Counted from the first letter of the stretch, positions 31,059 through 44,412 are shown. The stretch is 64,000 nt of DNA from Beta vulgaris subsp. vulgaris (GCF_026745355.1 NC_079209.1:17555609-17619608); one strand, 5' to 3'. Notes: generated by a model not told the origin, from the letters alone. Made by a program: numbers and translations.

Positions 31059-32084
31059 TCACGGAAAGACATTACCCTTTGTCATAACCTCTTCCTTCTT
31101 ATCAAATTGAACAGTTGAAGGCCAATCTGGATATGATGTTGACCGTACAGATGTTGATGTTCTTGACTTCATTAATGATTCTTCACCCTCTTTTTGCTTT
31201 GTTTGCTTACGGAATTCTGCTGGGTTAAGAGGTGAGATAGTAGGGGAATTATGACTAGAAGGCGACGTACTAGGTGGGATAAGATCAAAGGAAATAGAAG
31301 GGATTTTGAGCGGGGTACTAGTAGATGGGTTGAGAGATGCTCGGATATGACCAGAAGAAGGATGTGGGATTTTGAGCAACTTTGATGTATTAGTAGAAGG
31401 GTTGAGTGGTGGGATATGACCAGAAGAAGGATGTGGGGTTTTGAGCGATTTTGATGTAATAGTAGAAGGGTTTAGTGGTGGGATATGAGTAGAAGAAGGA
31501 TTAGGGATTTTGAGTTGTTTTGATGTAATAGTAGAAGGGTTGAGTGGTGGGATATGAGTAGAAGAAGGATGAGGGATTTTGAGCTGTTTTGATGTAATAG
31601 TAGAAGGGTTGAGTGGTGGGATATGAGTAGAAGAAGGATGAGGGATTTTGAGCGGTTTGGAAGTATTAGTAGAAGGGTTGAGTGGTGGGATATGACTAGA
31701 AGAAGGATGAGGGATTTTGAGCGGTTTGGATGTAATAGTAGATGTGTTGAGAGATGGGATATGACTAGAAGAAGGATGAGGGGTTTTGAGCGGTTTTGAT
31801 TTATTAGTAGAAGGGTTGAGTAGTGGGATATGACTAGAAGAAGGATGAGGGATTTTGAGCGGTTTGGATGTAATAGTAGATGTGTTGAGAGATGGGATAT
31901 GACCGGAATAACCGGTGGGGGTTTTGAGCGGTTTTGATGTAACAGTATATGAACCAAGAGGTGAGATATGACCAGAAGAAAGATGAGGGATTTTGACTGA
32001 TTTTGATGTAATACAAGGTGGGTTTTTCCATATAGTTAATGGTTTGCTAGTTGTTGCACTTTCTGTATTCAAACATGGAGACAT
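31059..32084 (-). CDS. Ser/Pro/Thr-rich protein with 23-residue repeats, probable exon of the CACTA 2 TNPA-like gene
   Basis: A 341-codon open frame with start at 32084. Residues from about 10 to 250 consist of tandem 23-residue units with consensus SKPLKIPHPSSSHIPPLNPS plus TIT or TNT; nine full units and degenerate edges are visible. The C-terminal 80 residues are charged (FRKQTKQKEGEESLMKSR, STSYPDWPSTVQFDKKEEV). No known domain is recognised. The frame stays open across nine 69-bp repeats, so the repeats expanded in frame. Its place just upstream of the TNPA-like domain on the same strand suggests a disordered N-terminal region of that protein. Whether it is translated is unknown. Confidence 0.5.
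   Translation of the reverse strand: MSPCLNTESATTSKPLTIWKNPPCITSKSVKIPHLSSGHISPLGSYTVTSKPLKTPTGYSGHIPSLNTSTITSKPLKIPHPSSSHIPLLNPSTNKSKPLKTPHPSSSHIPSLNTSTITSKPLKIPHPSSSHIPPLNPSTNTSKPLKIPHPSSTHIPPLNPSTITSKQLKIPHPSSTHIPPLNPSTITSKQLKIPNPSSTHIPPLNPSTITSKSLKTPHPSSGHIPPLNPSTNTSKLLKIPHPSSGHIRASLNPSTSTPLKIPSISFDLIPPSTSPSSHNSPTISPLNPAEFRKQTKQKEGEESLMKSRTSTSVRSTSYPDWPSTVQFDKKEEVMTKGNVFP
31363..32005. repeat. 69-bp minisatellite, about 9-10 units, in frame
   Basis: The + strand words GGGTTGAGTGGTGGGATATGA and GAGGGATTTTGAGC recur at 69-bp steps (for example near 31540 and 31609). Unit length divides by three. Neighbouring units form subtypes (ATGAGTAGAAGAAGG versus ATGACTAGAAGAAGG), suggesting recent unequal exchange. 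Confidence 0.88.
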
Positions 32085-34935
32085 GACCTTCGTTGTGGTG
32101 ACACTTGTTGGGCAAAATGGTCCAAATCTAACATTAGAAGGAACCTCATCTGGCTGTGATTGGAGGATTTGTTTTTTGTTTGGTTGTGATGCATTTTCGT
32201 CGAAGGAGAGCTGTGTGCAGCAGCACCTGGTGACTGCGAAGACAATGAACTGGGCTGGTCATCTGCATGTAGTCCCTCGTTCTCTCCCTCGATAAGTCTA
32301 ATATATCATGCAAGACAAAAAACGATAATGATCAAGCCCTTATGAAAACTACTATAATATTTAAAATGAAGCAAAATTACAATTTACATCTACATTATTG
32401 ATTATCATTGCTTCAGTATCCTTTAGCTTGTCTAATTTCAAATTTTCCTTCTCAATTTGCTCCTTGTTACATTTGGTGTGGTAAATCCCCATAAATGAAT
32501 GATATGCATCCGTAACAACACTCTAAACCCCTCATTTAAATCACAGCAGCAAACAGATGCTCAAATATATGCTTAAAATAAGGGACAGATCCAAAGGTTG
32601 AGATAGGGAAAGACAGTACAAATGAGGAGAGATTTTCAAGATAGCTCTCTCTGCATTACCTTGAAGACATTTTCAAGATAGCTCTCTATGCATCAGCAAA
32701 ACATCTATACATTTTAACATCAGATTCTATTCTGTCCTGGAAATTTTATACACCTTCACCACAATATTCTCTTTTGGATGATTTGAGCATTATTTAGCTT
32801 TCCATTCCAACAAAATAAACAGAAAATTTATCCCCAGAAACATTGTTGCATATCTACCCATAAAGAAAAAGCATCATATATAGACTTGTACTTAGAAACC
32901 ATGGACACAAGGCATAAGAACAATAAAATCTTAGAGTGAGTTCTGCACAACAAGAAATGATCAAATTCATCAAAGCAAGAAAAGCGTGATGAGCACAATA
33001 ATACGGGTCGATTCTTTTAACATGTTAGGATCGTAGCAAAGACTATCCCCACATCAATTGCCATTTCATATTCCCTTGTTTCCGAATAAAATGGTAAAAA
33101 AAATAATAAAAAGGTACCCTAACCATCAAACCTTGCAAAAGCAAAACATAAATTCAACAAAAGATGAAGCAAAAGTACTCTCAAACCTTATCAGCAAGAA
33201 GCCCTTGACCTCAATGCAACACAATAGGTATTAACCTATGAAAAAATGGAAGCAGCCTTGCATCTAAGCACTGGAACCTCCAACATACAAGCTAGGGACA
33301 GTCTAATGGCAAGATCTAGCTAGTTTCAAATACTACCCAAGTTTAACAAATCCTACTCCCAGTCACAGCTACCTAGTTCGAAGAAACGTTTTCATGGCTA
33401 TCAAGACATCAGCATCCCTCTCAAATGACAAAGAAAGCACCTTCACCCTTCTATATCTTCATTTCACTACATTCTGCAGGAAAGTGGTGAATAATAAAGG
33501 TCAATTTCTGAGTGACTAGTTCTCAAATATACAACCTTAATCGCCAGTACAGCCTCTAAAAGGTCAACTAGCAACCATTGAAGTGGGACAAACAATGAGT
33601 TGCCAAGGGCACTATTGTTGTGAAGTAAAAAGCAAAGAAAAACTAATATGACCTCCATAAAGCCTCTTCTTCATATGTCTGGCATATATGGGAGGGGGGA
33701 GGGTAGAAGGGAAAGCAACCCTTTCTAAATGATATCAGCCAGCGCCAAAGACATGGAGCTCATAAACCCTGATGCTTAGCTAAAGGATGAAAACACTAAT
33801 TAACAACTATAGCACAACAATCAAAAATGTTTGTTACGAAGACATGAAATACAGCTATAATTATGTTGTATGCACTTTACCAATGGACTAATACCACATA
33901 CCAGCATAAGGCATTATTTAACTGGAATTTAAGGCACTCAACTAACTTCTTCGAATACAGCAGTTCCTACTGTTTTGACAGTATTGATCTCTCTGTACAA
34001 GAAACTGGAAAAAAATAAGATACTCAAACTCAATCGCCAAAGTCTCATGTCAAATCCAGGTAAATCATTAAGAGCTAAAAATAAGTGGATACCTGATGTA
34101 TGATTTCTGGTGTCAAGCTGAATATAACTTTATTTTTCTGGAAGGAAAAAAGTAAAGAGAGAATTAGTAAAATCAAACCTTCTGTAAACAATGCAATATA
34201 AAAGATGGTAAAAGAACAAGCCAAATCACGAGTAATAAATATGACCAATCTATAAATCTATACACTTCGTTATAGCTACCATGTAAAATCTGGATGCCAT
34301 AAAAGCTAGGTCTAGTAGATTAAGAAGGCGGGTATGACCAATCTATAAAACTATGCACTTCATTATAGCTACCATGTAAAATCTGGATGCCACAAAAGCT
34401 AAGTCTAGTAGATTAAGAAGGCGACTTGGTGCATTGTACTTGCTGCATTATCGATAGATGACAGGATCACAGTTCATATTTCACCAGCATACACGAGAAC
34501 TCCCATGATTCCACAATCAAAGCAACAAAATTCAATCGTCGCATTAAAAATGATCAGGTATATCCATATGGGTTCAAGCTCGATTCCAGAAATATCAGCT
34601 TTCCAGTTCTTTAGCATCTCATAATAACACATTGCCCTGTAGCCTAATTAAATGGCATATACTATGAATCGATACAATACGGCATCAATAATCAATATCC
34701 TCAGCAAAGCTTTCACCCAATCAAAATAATCCACAACATATCACATTCATTTACATAATTTTTAAGTAGATATAGAGTGAAATCAAGAGGGAAATGCAAA
34801 CAGAGGAATAATAAGAAAGATAAATGTGGAGTAGACAAAGTAGTACCATTAAATAAAAGTTAAGAACTCGAATCCATAATCAAAACATAAATCCACAAAT
34901 GAACAATGATAAAATTCTAAAAACCCAAAACCCTT
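32085..34935. other. Non-coding interior of CACTA 2 between TNPA-like gene and TNP2
   Basis: AT-rich DNA with no supported gene apart from the tandem duplication at 34241-34428. An ORF of about 100 codons on + (31993-32295) is the shadow of the repeat exon. Confidence 0.5.
34241..34428. repeat. Tandem duplication, two 94-bp copies
   Basis: ATGACCAATCTATAAA starts both copies (34241 and 34335), which differ at only a few positions, ending TAGATTAAGAAGGCG. Confidence 0.9.
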
Positions 34936-37900
34936 CTATTCTAGAATCTCATCATCCTCGGGTATATCAAACAAGTCCCTGGGCTTAGTCTTAATTACGT
35001 GCAGCCATCCTTTTTGTATCTCATCCTCGACATAAAAAACTTGTTTTGCTTGAGAAGAGAAAACAAATGGATCATCATGCAAATTTCGACCAGTGTGCAT
35101 CAACTTCGAGAAGTTGACAGTAACTCTGCCACTGGGTATTTTTAAAACCCCTACGAATGTCAACCCAGTCACAACGAAACATTACAACCCTAAATGAACC
35201 ATAGTAATCAAGTTCGAAAATTTCTTTCAGTTTTCCATAATACTCTTGGCCATCGGCTTCAACCATCACTCCAGAATTTTGTGTCTTCCGAAATCGTTCA
35301 CGATCCACGGTATCAAATTTATATCCATTAATAATGACGCTTTTCATCCTTTTACCGCGATTGCTTAAACCACCGGCCAACGCTTTTCTCAGCTTTCCTT
35401 CTACTGTGTTATCATCTAGGTTATGGATCTATAATTCCAGATAAAATATTAATTAAACTTTGATTGATATATAAAATAATTAAGGCAACCCGAAATTTTA
35501 AAGCATATAACCTGGTTTTGCAACCAATCGGAGAATTCGTTAAGTCTCCATTGATTTTCATTATATTCATTGCCGCAATTTCGCCCACTCGATGCTCTTG
35601 CCGCTTTACTTGAGGAAATCACTTAAGAATTTGAAAAAAAAAATTATTTTAAAGTTATAATTAATACATTCACTAGATAACCAATAATGGTACTTACTCA
35701 AACACTTGTTTCATCTCATCCGAATGAAGTAAAACATAGCGATGTGCTTGCTTTAAACTTTTGTCATCAAGACGAACATTTTCTCTCTTTCCAATTACGC
35801 GACAACCTGAGTTGTATAGATAGTTATTGATGTGTGGAACCCCGTCATCATTTCTTCGGTTTGTTGAACATGGTCTCAACACTTTCTAAATATCTCGAGC
35901 AAAATGTAATTGTCTCCCATAAAAGGAACCCTTCAGGTTGTGCTTTATTGCTAACATGAGATTTCAAAAAGGCCAAGTACCTTAATATATATGAAGATTG
36001 TGAGTATGAAAGAGATAAGAGAAGATTTGACGATGGATTTTTATATATAAAAAAAATAACAAATTAAAAGAAAATTGGAATTAGAAATAATGACCTTTCA
36101 ATAGGATACATCCATCTGTAATGAACAGGTCCGCCGAGTTTAACCTCATCCACTAAATGAATTAGTAGATGAACCATAATTGTGAAAAATGTTAGGAGGA
36201 ATCTTTCTCCATCTTACAAAGGGTCAACAAAAGCTTTGACTGAATGGTATCTAACTCTCCTTTATCAATGGTGGTTGAACAAATCTTCTTAAAAAAGTAC
36301 GACAACTCCTCAAGCAAATCAATAACTTTTGTGGCATTTGATGCTCTTAAAGCAACAGGAAGGATTTCTTGCATGAGGATATGATTGTCGTGGCTTTTCA
36401 TATTAATAAGTTTACGCTCCTTCATGTTCACACATCTTTGCAAATTTGATCCATAACCATCAGGAACTCTGAGCTTTTTCAAGACTCTTAAAAAACGTTC
36501 TTTTCTTCTTTATCCATGTTGTATGAAGCTGGAGGCATATACTCTTTAACACGATTAGGATGCGTTTGAAGCCAAAGATGAGATTTTATATTTATTTGTT
36601 TAGAGCCTCCCTAGCTTTCTTATCATCTCTACTCTTGTCGGTTTCTAAAAGAGTTCCTAAGAGATTATCACACACATTCTTCTCAATGTGCATAACATCT
36701 AAATTGTGTCTAAGAAGATTATGTTCCCAGTATTCCAAGTCAAATAATATACTTTTCTTTTTCCAAAGAACCTTATCATTATCATTATCAATTTCATCAT
36801 CCTCAACTTCTTCTCTCCCTCTTTTTTTAGGAACCGTTTTTGATTTCCCATAAACATAATTAACTTCTTCTTGCTGCTTCAAAATTTCTGTCCCACTAGC
36901 ATGAACCGGAGCAAGGCCATATTCCTCTTTCCCATCAAATAAATTAGCTTGAGAACGGTAAGGATGATCAATCGGTAACCATTTTGAGAACCGGGGTAGA
37001 CAATTTTACCACCAAAATAATATGAACAAGTAGAATTGGCACAAGTAGGGCAAGCTTTATAACCTTTTGTACTCCAACCCGACAACATAGCATATGCAGG
37101 AAAGTCATTTATAGTGGAATGTAAGGATGCTCGTAGTTTAAAGTTTTTTCCACTATAAACATCAAAGGCATCTACACCTTCCCACAACAATTTTAACTCA
37201 TGGATTAGTGGTTGCAAATAAACATCAATATCAATACCGGGACCATATTTTCCAGGAATAATCAAGGACAAAATAAATGAGGATGACTTCATACAAAGCC
37301 AAGGAGGCAAATTATAAGGAATCAGAATCACTGGCCATGTACTGTAATTAGTGTTGATGACGATATGGATTAAAACCATCACTTGCTAGACCAATCTAAC
37401 ACTACGAGGATCTTTAGCAAATTCTCATATCTATCATCAAATTTTTTCCAAGCCTCTCCATCTGCCGGGTGGTGAAATTTTATCGTCCTTGCGGTCAAAA
37501 TGCCATCTCATGTCTCTTGCAGTATTAGATGACATGTAAAGCCTCTTTAGTCTAGGGATGAGAGGAAAATACCGCATTACTTTAGCTGGCACCCCCTTCA
37601 TACATGTTTCTTTACCTTTCTCACTTGTATCACCTTGCTTGCCTTTCACATTTTGCCATCTTGGTGTGTGGCAAATATGACACTCACTTTTGTCTGCAAA
37701 ATCCCCCAATATAACATGCAATCATTTGGACATGCATGGATTTTCTCATAACCTAAACCCAAATCTTTAATTATCTTCATGCTTTCGTAATAAGACGATG
37801 GGAACTCCATAATATAAGGAAATGCGTCTAATAGAAGTTCAAGCAATTTATTAAATGACTCAGTAGACCAGTGGAACATACACTTAAGGTGAAATAAGTG

Positions 37901-38445
37901 CAATAGAAACGATAGCTTTGAAAAAGTAGTACACCCCTCATATAGACTCTCTTTAGAAGCTTCCTTGAGTCTATTGTACTTTGTCTCTTCTGTGTCGGTG
38001 TTAATTGATACATATTCATCATCTACCTCGAATTGAAAATTTACCTCTTCATGCATCTCATTTATATCTTCGTCATCAGAATCTAACTCATTTAATAACG
38101 GGGGTTCGTTAGTGGATTGTGGACTACCAACCCAAAAGCTGCATTTAGTAACCCATCAATATCATCTCGACCTACTCCCTTTGCTTGATCACTATGGAGC
38201 CCTAAGTTGTTACCCACTTGATGACTACAATGAAAAATCCAATTTTTGTAGTTCTTATAAAAACCGTACAATAAAATATGGCCTCCTACTTTTTCCAACT
38301 TAAACCATTTGTTTAACTTGCAATTATTACATGGGCATCGAGTTTTTCCTTCAACAAGAGTCTCTTTAGCAAGCTCTAAGAATTTCATGCAACCATTATA
38401 ATAAGCGGGATGGCCTTTTGGTAAATCTATCCAACTAGAATCCAT
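34936..38445 (-). pseudogene. TNP2-like transposase of CACTA 2 (Transpos_assoc, Transposase_21, DUF4218, DUF4216)
   Basis: The ATG at 38445 opens MDSSWIDLPKGHPAYYNG, followed by the transposase-associated zinc region (RCPCNNCKLNKW). Next, 38056-37437 holds FSKLSFLLHLFHLKC, ACPNDCMLYW and CHICHTPRW. Transposase_21 continues at 37382-36879 (WPVILIPYNLPPWLCMK, WEGVDAFDVYSGKNF, STINDFPAYAMLSGW, KACPTCANST), then RHNLDVMHIEKNVCDNLLGT at 36700. DUF4218 follows at 36482-36192 (MKSHDNHILMQEILPVALRA) and 35882-35694, and DUF4216 at 35380-34936 (FRCDWVDIRRGFKN, FSSQAKQVFYVED), ending at 34936. Frameshifts near 37430, 36890 and 35170 and probable introns interrupt it. The enzyme would cut at the CACTA ends. 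Confidence 0.85.
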
Positions 38446-40984
38446 GTCTACAAAAAAAAATATATACGATAACAAATAAGAACCATATTAAGAAGAAAAA
38501 AAAATATGAACATATATCTTCAAATAGTTCACATAAAACATGACCTAAACGAAATACTCTTGCTTATATGACTTCTAACTAATACATGGCATATGGTAGA
38601 AACTAGAAACTCGATGTCAAATTATGTCTGTTAGATGGACTCATTTTGTTGGCTTGTGGGCTATAATTATAATTCAACATAATCCATCGCCTGACATTCA
38701 TCTCACCCATAAGCATAATCAGATTTTGACTTACCACTGTCATGTAGTAACTATTTGCGATCCTAAATAACATTATTTGCTAGGAATTGAATACTTAAGT
38801 AACCAAAAATCCAAGAAATTGTAGAAATTGAACTCAGTGCCTAACATATCTAGATTAACATGAATTGTTATGTACGTTCCCTATCTATTTGATTTCTTCT
38901 GCGTATTTACCCTATATGTCCACACTTCAGCAACACAATTCGTGCTGGAGTAGTTTAAGGCTTAGGCAGTTATATTACTATATATGAAAACTTATGTAAC
39001 TCAGCCTTGGCTACTAGAGTCAGATAGTGTCAGTCTGTCAGACTCTATCTTTTGGAAGCTTGCATGGTTATTGTCCAGAAATAGTTCTACGATAATTTAT
39101 GTTTGAAAGCGTACCAGAAAAAAATTGTTCTTTGCTTTTCGAATCATAAACTTTGGGATTGATGGGTTCCACGTGAGAAAATTATAAAAAGTAACAGAGG
39201 CATCATAACAATTTTGATAGTTTACTGATGAAAATCTTAAAGAGTATAAAAACACACATTTTCAAGAGAATTGGAAATGATAAACAGTATCAAAACTTAT
39301 TTATTTTATATAAGAGTTGATTCAAGGAGTACAACTAGATAATTACAAAAGCCTGTATCAAACAGACCATACAAAAATGTAGTAAGATCATTGAAGACCT
39401 GAGGAAATAAAAAGTGGGAGAGGGGAATCGAGGAAGCAGTATTTTGACATACAATCTAGATAGCTACACACATAAATTCACATGGCAGAAGATGGGGAAG
39501 GGCACCCTAAAGGAGAAAAGGGAAGTAGACCTATGGATCACTAGTAGCATAAGCTATTACTACATAAGAACAATAAAGGGCTGCCCACTGGGGCCAATTA
39601 CACATCCCAAAGATCCAAAAGTACGAATAAGGGTCATGTTTACAGTCCTCATAAGCTCTAGTATGGTGAAAACTTGTGTTAACAGACAGAAATGTAGTAA
39701 GATCATTGAAAACCTGAGGAAATAAAAAGTGGGAGAGGGGAATCGAGGAAGCAGTCTTTTGACATACAATCTAGATAGCCCTACTAATACCGTTGTACAA
39801 GGAAAGGAATAACAATTTAATGATTCTTCAAAAGCATTTCCACATCATATAGACCATCATTTGTTTATGTTAGAGAAAGCGCCGCAACGGATTTATGGAA
39901 ATGAACTGATCAAGGAGAACAAACTATTACCTCTCTGTTCTCTAGGTTAAGACAATAGCACCAACTCCTAAGCGATGTGTAGCATTTGCAGGAATTGTAG
40001 AAATAGTTTCAGGAATCCAGTAAACCACCATTAAATAATTTGGCTCTGCATGATGGTACCAAAAGCCCTCCTATAATCAACATAAGAGAATTACATAACG
40101 ACAGCTAAGAATACTATGAATCCATAATGTAGGCAGGAATAGTTTATTACACTTTTGCCGAAGAAAAAAAATTTTATTATTCTAGTGACTGAAGTCTAAA
40201 AAAAGACACAAACATGTAGAAGTTTGTAAAGCTAATTGGTGTCAATCTAGTTTCCTTCTCTGTGTTTCCTGCTTATGGCGTACCTTAACCACAACGAAAC
40301 TTTCAACATAAATAGTTTTCTCCATATTCATCGAAAAATCAACACTTCCAATTCATTACAGATACTGCATATACATCAGGTATTCAGACATGTAAAGGAA
40401 ATCAACTTATTGCACTAAATTATGAAAATTTCAGTTAGTCGACATTTGTATATTGTATAATGAGAGGCCTTTTAATTATTCAATTTACAATAATTCCATC
40501 AAAAATCACATCTTTGAGATTGAAGAAAAAAAAAAGGCAAGATCGAAAAACCGTTAGAATTTATGAATTATGAAGTCTAAATTGATGGGAGGTTGAAGAC
40601 AAAGAATTCAATTGTAATTCGAAAAAACAGATTGACATTTACAAAATTCATCAAAAAAAACAACAATTCGAGACAATTTACAGAAGGCATAAATTACCTG
40701 ATGCAGAAGACGATGGCAAACAAGAACACTTTTATTGAAATTTCAGAGAATTCCGTTGTACAACTCAAATTCTTGCAGCTTTCCAATTACTTCAAGACTG
40801 TTGATAGGTAGGAGATGAAAACTTCAATAGAAGTTCGAACAATTGGAACGAAAAAAATAGGAATGAAGAGAAGAAGGCATACCTGATGATCAAAGACGAA
40901 GATTATGGCGAGAAATTGGTGAGCGAATTGAGAAGAATATAATTGATTAGATAGGGTTTCACCATTAACTACCCAGGTTGCTCC
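38446..40984. other. 5' region of CACTA 2 upstream of TNP2
   Basis: AT-rich DNA with no convincing protein; probably leader, leader introns and promoter of TNP2, plus the duplication at 39377-39779. Confidence 0.5.
39377..39779. repeat. Direct repeat pair of about 87 bp, 315 bp apart
   Basis: ATGTAGTAAGATCATTGAA starts at 39377 and 39692, and both copies run to ACAATCTAGATAGC with only two or three differences. Confidence 0.9.
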
Positions 40985-41247
40985 TTATGCAGTTGAGTGA
41001 TAGTAAGTAGTGGGGGGTGGGGGGATTTTTTTATTTTTTAATTTATTTGCTCTAAAATTTCGAGCGGGAGTATACAGTGAGCTAATATTCCTATTTCACG
41101 TGTAATGAGGACGCTTTAACGCGTAGGCAACCTTCTCGACGCTTAAAAGCGTTGAGATACTGCGGGATAAATTAAACCCGTGCCGTACTTATGCCGAGGC
41201 GTCGAGCAATAAGCGTCCCGAAGGTAAGGATTTTCTAGTATATAGTG
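40985..41247. repeat. Right subterminal region and terminus of CACTA 2
   Basis: GACGCTT, AAGCGTT, AAGCGTC and GCGTCGAG words occur in both orientations (41110-41220) before the terminal TCTAGTATATAGTG. Confidence 0.7.
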
Positions 41248-42399
41248 TTGGATCTTAATCATAAAAAAAAAAAAAAACCTACCTAACCATGGCGCTGTTC
41301 TCTTGTTCCTGACTTGAGAACTGGATGTGTCTTACATGTGGCCACCTCTTTTAGTAGAGTTATGAAGCGTGGGATCAATCTCTTAGTGATGAATCTTTTT
41401 AGACTTAACCTAAACATGACCATGGTTTCAAACATAGAACTGAACTTTATTAGGTTGGTACTTTTGCATCCATGTTAAATGACATTTGCTTGTGATTGTA
41501 ATTTTGCCTGTTATTATCTTGTCAAATTGTCATTATTATGCGTGGTTCCCAAATTCGCGTCTAACAAGCAATAAAAAAATTATCAATTGGCCAAAATCTT
41601 GCCTAATCCCCGAAAAACATGTTAGTGTGCCTGACGCACCACTCCCACATCATACGCACCACTATCTGCTACGTGGCACATAGTTTGTGCATCGCATGCT
41701 TTTCGTCGATTTAGTCGTCATGGTGGTCGGTCCTATATTCGATATGTCTGCATTCACATAAAAACGTGGTCCAACTAGGGTCTCACCTAATTCAAGCATA
41801 AAATCCAAACTTTCATGTAAGGTCAATTCTGTCCTAAAAAGTGCATCTAAAAAAGTGGTCATGGTAGAGTTAGAATGTCAAGCATGTCTACCTTCTCCAT
41901 ATTGTCCAGCTAATCTTCCATGTCAATCCTACCCATCATATTCAATCACTCTCAAAATTTGCATCTTTCAAAATCAATCCTTCACCCTCTTTTGTTTTTA
42001 ACTTTTTCAAAAATATTTACTAATCATCGTCATAGAAGATTTTTACGAAAATATTTTCAAAATTAATCCATCAACTTTTCCTAACAAAAGATCAAAACAA
42101 GACGTTCCTTTCAAAAAATGAATTTCGAAAATTCCAATCCAGTTCAAACACCTTCATACAATTCAATCCATTTGCATTCGTTTTATGCCCATATGCATTA
42201 TAATCCATTTTGCATTCATCCTAGGCCCGTCTAAATTTGTATCCAAACGTTCACTAGCATTAGAGTCGATCTCAAGGCCATGTAAATCTAGTTAATATCA
42301 AAATCTAGGCCCACTTGCATCTTTATATGAAATCCAGTCCAAGTCTATAGTCCATTCTAATTTAAGTCTAAGTCTAATTCAATCCAAATCTTAGGTCCA
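41248..42399. other. Intergenic DNA
   Basis: A poly-A run at 41264 and AT-rich sequence with many AATCCA words; no gene recognised. Confidence 0.5.
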
Positions 42400-42542
42400 T
42401 TTAGAACCAACCATTCCTTAGGTCTAGTTTTCATTATGTGTAAACCCTAGTTAATTTCTCAGACTATAAAAGTTGAGTCTTAGGACTATATAAAATAATT
42501 ATCTAGGCCTAATTTGCATTATGTGTAAACCCTGGTCAAGTA

Positions 42543-44282
42543 GTTATTCAGGAGGTGGTGGATGAATCTCAAGCTGGGTTTATCCCAGATAGATATATTG
42601 CTGATAATATTCTGTTAGCTACAGAGCTAATTATGTGTTACTCCAGAAAACATATATCTCCTGGATGTGTTATTAAGGTGGATATATAGAAGGCCTATGA
42701 CTCAGTAGAGTGGCCATTCCTGGAGAAAATGTTGCTTGAACTTGGGTTCCCTACCATTTTTGTAGGTTGGATTATGGCTTGTGTGAGAAGTGTTTCCTAC
42801 TTAATTCTCATAAATGGTGTTCCTTCTATTCCTTTTGAAGCTAAGAAGGGATTAAGACAAGGAGACCCCCTGTCTACTTTTTTATTTGCTCTCAGCATGG
42901 AGTACCTTAGTAGATGTTTTAAGGAGTTAAAAGATGATCCTAACTTCAATTATCATCCTAAATGTGAGACAATTAATCTAAATCATCTCATGTTTGCTGA
43001 TGATCTATTGATGTTTGCTAGGGCTGATGTTAGCTCTGTTGGTAAGATTATGAATGCTTTTAAGAAGTTCTCTGAGGCATCTGGATTAGTGGCTAGTGTT
43101 GAGAAAAGTAACATATACCTAGCAGTCCTAGCTGGTGTGACAGATGAAGAGGGTCAAGAGATTGCAGATGTTGTTCATCTTCCTATTGGGAGTTTACCCT
43201 TCAAATACATTGGAGTTCCTCTTGCTTCAAAGAAACTTAACACTTCTCAATGTAAGGTGTTAGTTGAAAAAATTACAGCTCGAGCTTAGAGTTAGATGAC
43301 TAAGCATCTACGCTATGCTGGCAGGTTGCAGCTGATTAGAAGTGTATTGAGCAGTATGCAGAATTTCTGGGCTCATATATTCCCTCTGTCAAAGAAGATC
43401 ATTAAAGTTGTTGAAGGAGTATGTAGAAAGTTTCTATGATGGACTGGTCAGGTTATGAATTCCAGGAAAGCTCCTATTGCATGGCAAACTCTTTGCAGAC
43501 CTAAGGTGGCAGGAGGGTGGAATTTGATTAACATGGCTAACTAGAACAAAGCTGCTTTGTTAAAGCTCCTTTGGGCTATCTCTTTTAAACCTGATAAGCT
43601 TTGGGTGAGATGGATTGCTGCTTACTATATGAGGAGACATGATGTTTGTAATGTTGTAATTAACAACAATGTGTCTTGGAATCTGAGGAAAATTCTAAAG
43701 ACTAGAGAGCTTCTTGATCAGGTAGGGAGTTGGGAGAATGTTATGCATCAGGGCAAATTCATTATAAAAAAAACCTACAAGCTAATTCAAGGGGAGATGC
43801 AGAAAGTTGAGTGGAGGAGACTGATCTGTAATAATGGAGCCAGTCCTAAAAGCAAATTCATTTTGTGGTTAGCTGTTCAAAATAGGCTACCTACAACTGA
43901 CAGGATTAGTAGATGGAACATTGCTTGTCAATTGCAATGTTGTCTATGCACTAATTGTAATGAATCCATCCAGCATTTTTTCTTTGAGTGCAGCTACTCT
44001 GCTGAAGTTTGGTCAAGTCTTTTGCAGTCTATTGGTATTACCAGAAATGCAAGCTGATTTGATATGGAGTGCAGATTGGTGTGTGCGAAGGCCCATAACA
44101 AGAGTATTAGGGCTAAAATCTATGTGAAATTGTTTTCTGAAGCCATACATACAATATGGTGTCAGAGAAACAATGTCATCTTTGCCAAGTCACTATGTCC
44201 TCCTTCTCAGCTGATTAAACAAGTGATTTTTCAAGTTGCTTGTAATTGTGATGAAAGTGAGAGAATAATGTTAGTGCAGTAG
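42543..44282 (+). pseudogene. LINE ORF2: reverse transcriptase and zf-RVT region
   Basis: The RT domain begins ESQAGFIPDRYIADNILLAT, passes a stop in KVDI-stop-KAYDSVEW, then is open at 42729-43288 with KKGLRQGDPLS and the catalytic box MFADDLLMF (F-A-D-D form). Stops near 43289 and 43439 break the connector (YAGRLQLIRSVLSSMQNFWA, KAPIAWQTLCRPKVAGGWN). The zf-RVT domain is in 43557-44057 (SPKSKFILWLAVQNRLPTTD, CCLCTNCNESIQHFFFECSY). The last part, 44064-44282, reads IHTIWCQRNNVIFAK. The endonuclease half is missing. The protein would nick DNA and reverse-transcribe its RNA in the nucleus; this copy is dead. Confidence 0.88.
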
Positions 44283-44412
44283 GTTGTTGCTTGTGTTTTG
44301 ATCTCTCACACTTGTTGTTTGGGAGTTTGAGCTTTTTGTACTTTTGTGGCTAGGTTGTAACTCCTCACCAAATTTTTTTTTGTTTTCAATAAGAACTTTG
44401 AATCGCTAAAAA
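42543..44412 (+). mobile_element. 5'-truncated LINE (L1-type non-LTR retrotransposon)
   Basis: AAACCCTGGTCAAGTA occurs exactly at 42527-42542 and again at 44413-44428, giving a 16-bp target duplication (the first As are ambiguous with the A-tail). The inserted part starts within the reverse transcriptase domain and ends in an A-rich tail, as expected of target-primed insertion with incomplete 5' extension. Confidence 0.93.

Larger units (their letters stand above)
28076..41247 (-). mobile_element. CACTA (En/Spm) element 2, left end truncated
   Basis: The right terminus TTTTCTAGTATATAGTG ends at 41247 and reads inward as CACTATATACTAGAAAA. All genes run leftwards: TNP2 (34936-38445), a repeat-rich exon (31059-32084) and TNPA-like exons (30600-31008, 28147-28395). 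The left terminus is missing where the sequence meets the copia env-like ORF. Terminus and subterminal words differ from both other CACTA elements, so this is a third family. Confidence 0.8.

Noticed and set aside
31472..31957. 161-codon - strand ORF in another frame of the 69-bp repeats
   Set aside because: A repeat unit divisible by three keeps alternative frames open; the 341-codon frame is longer and continues outside the repeats.
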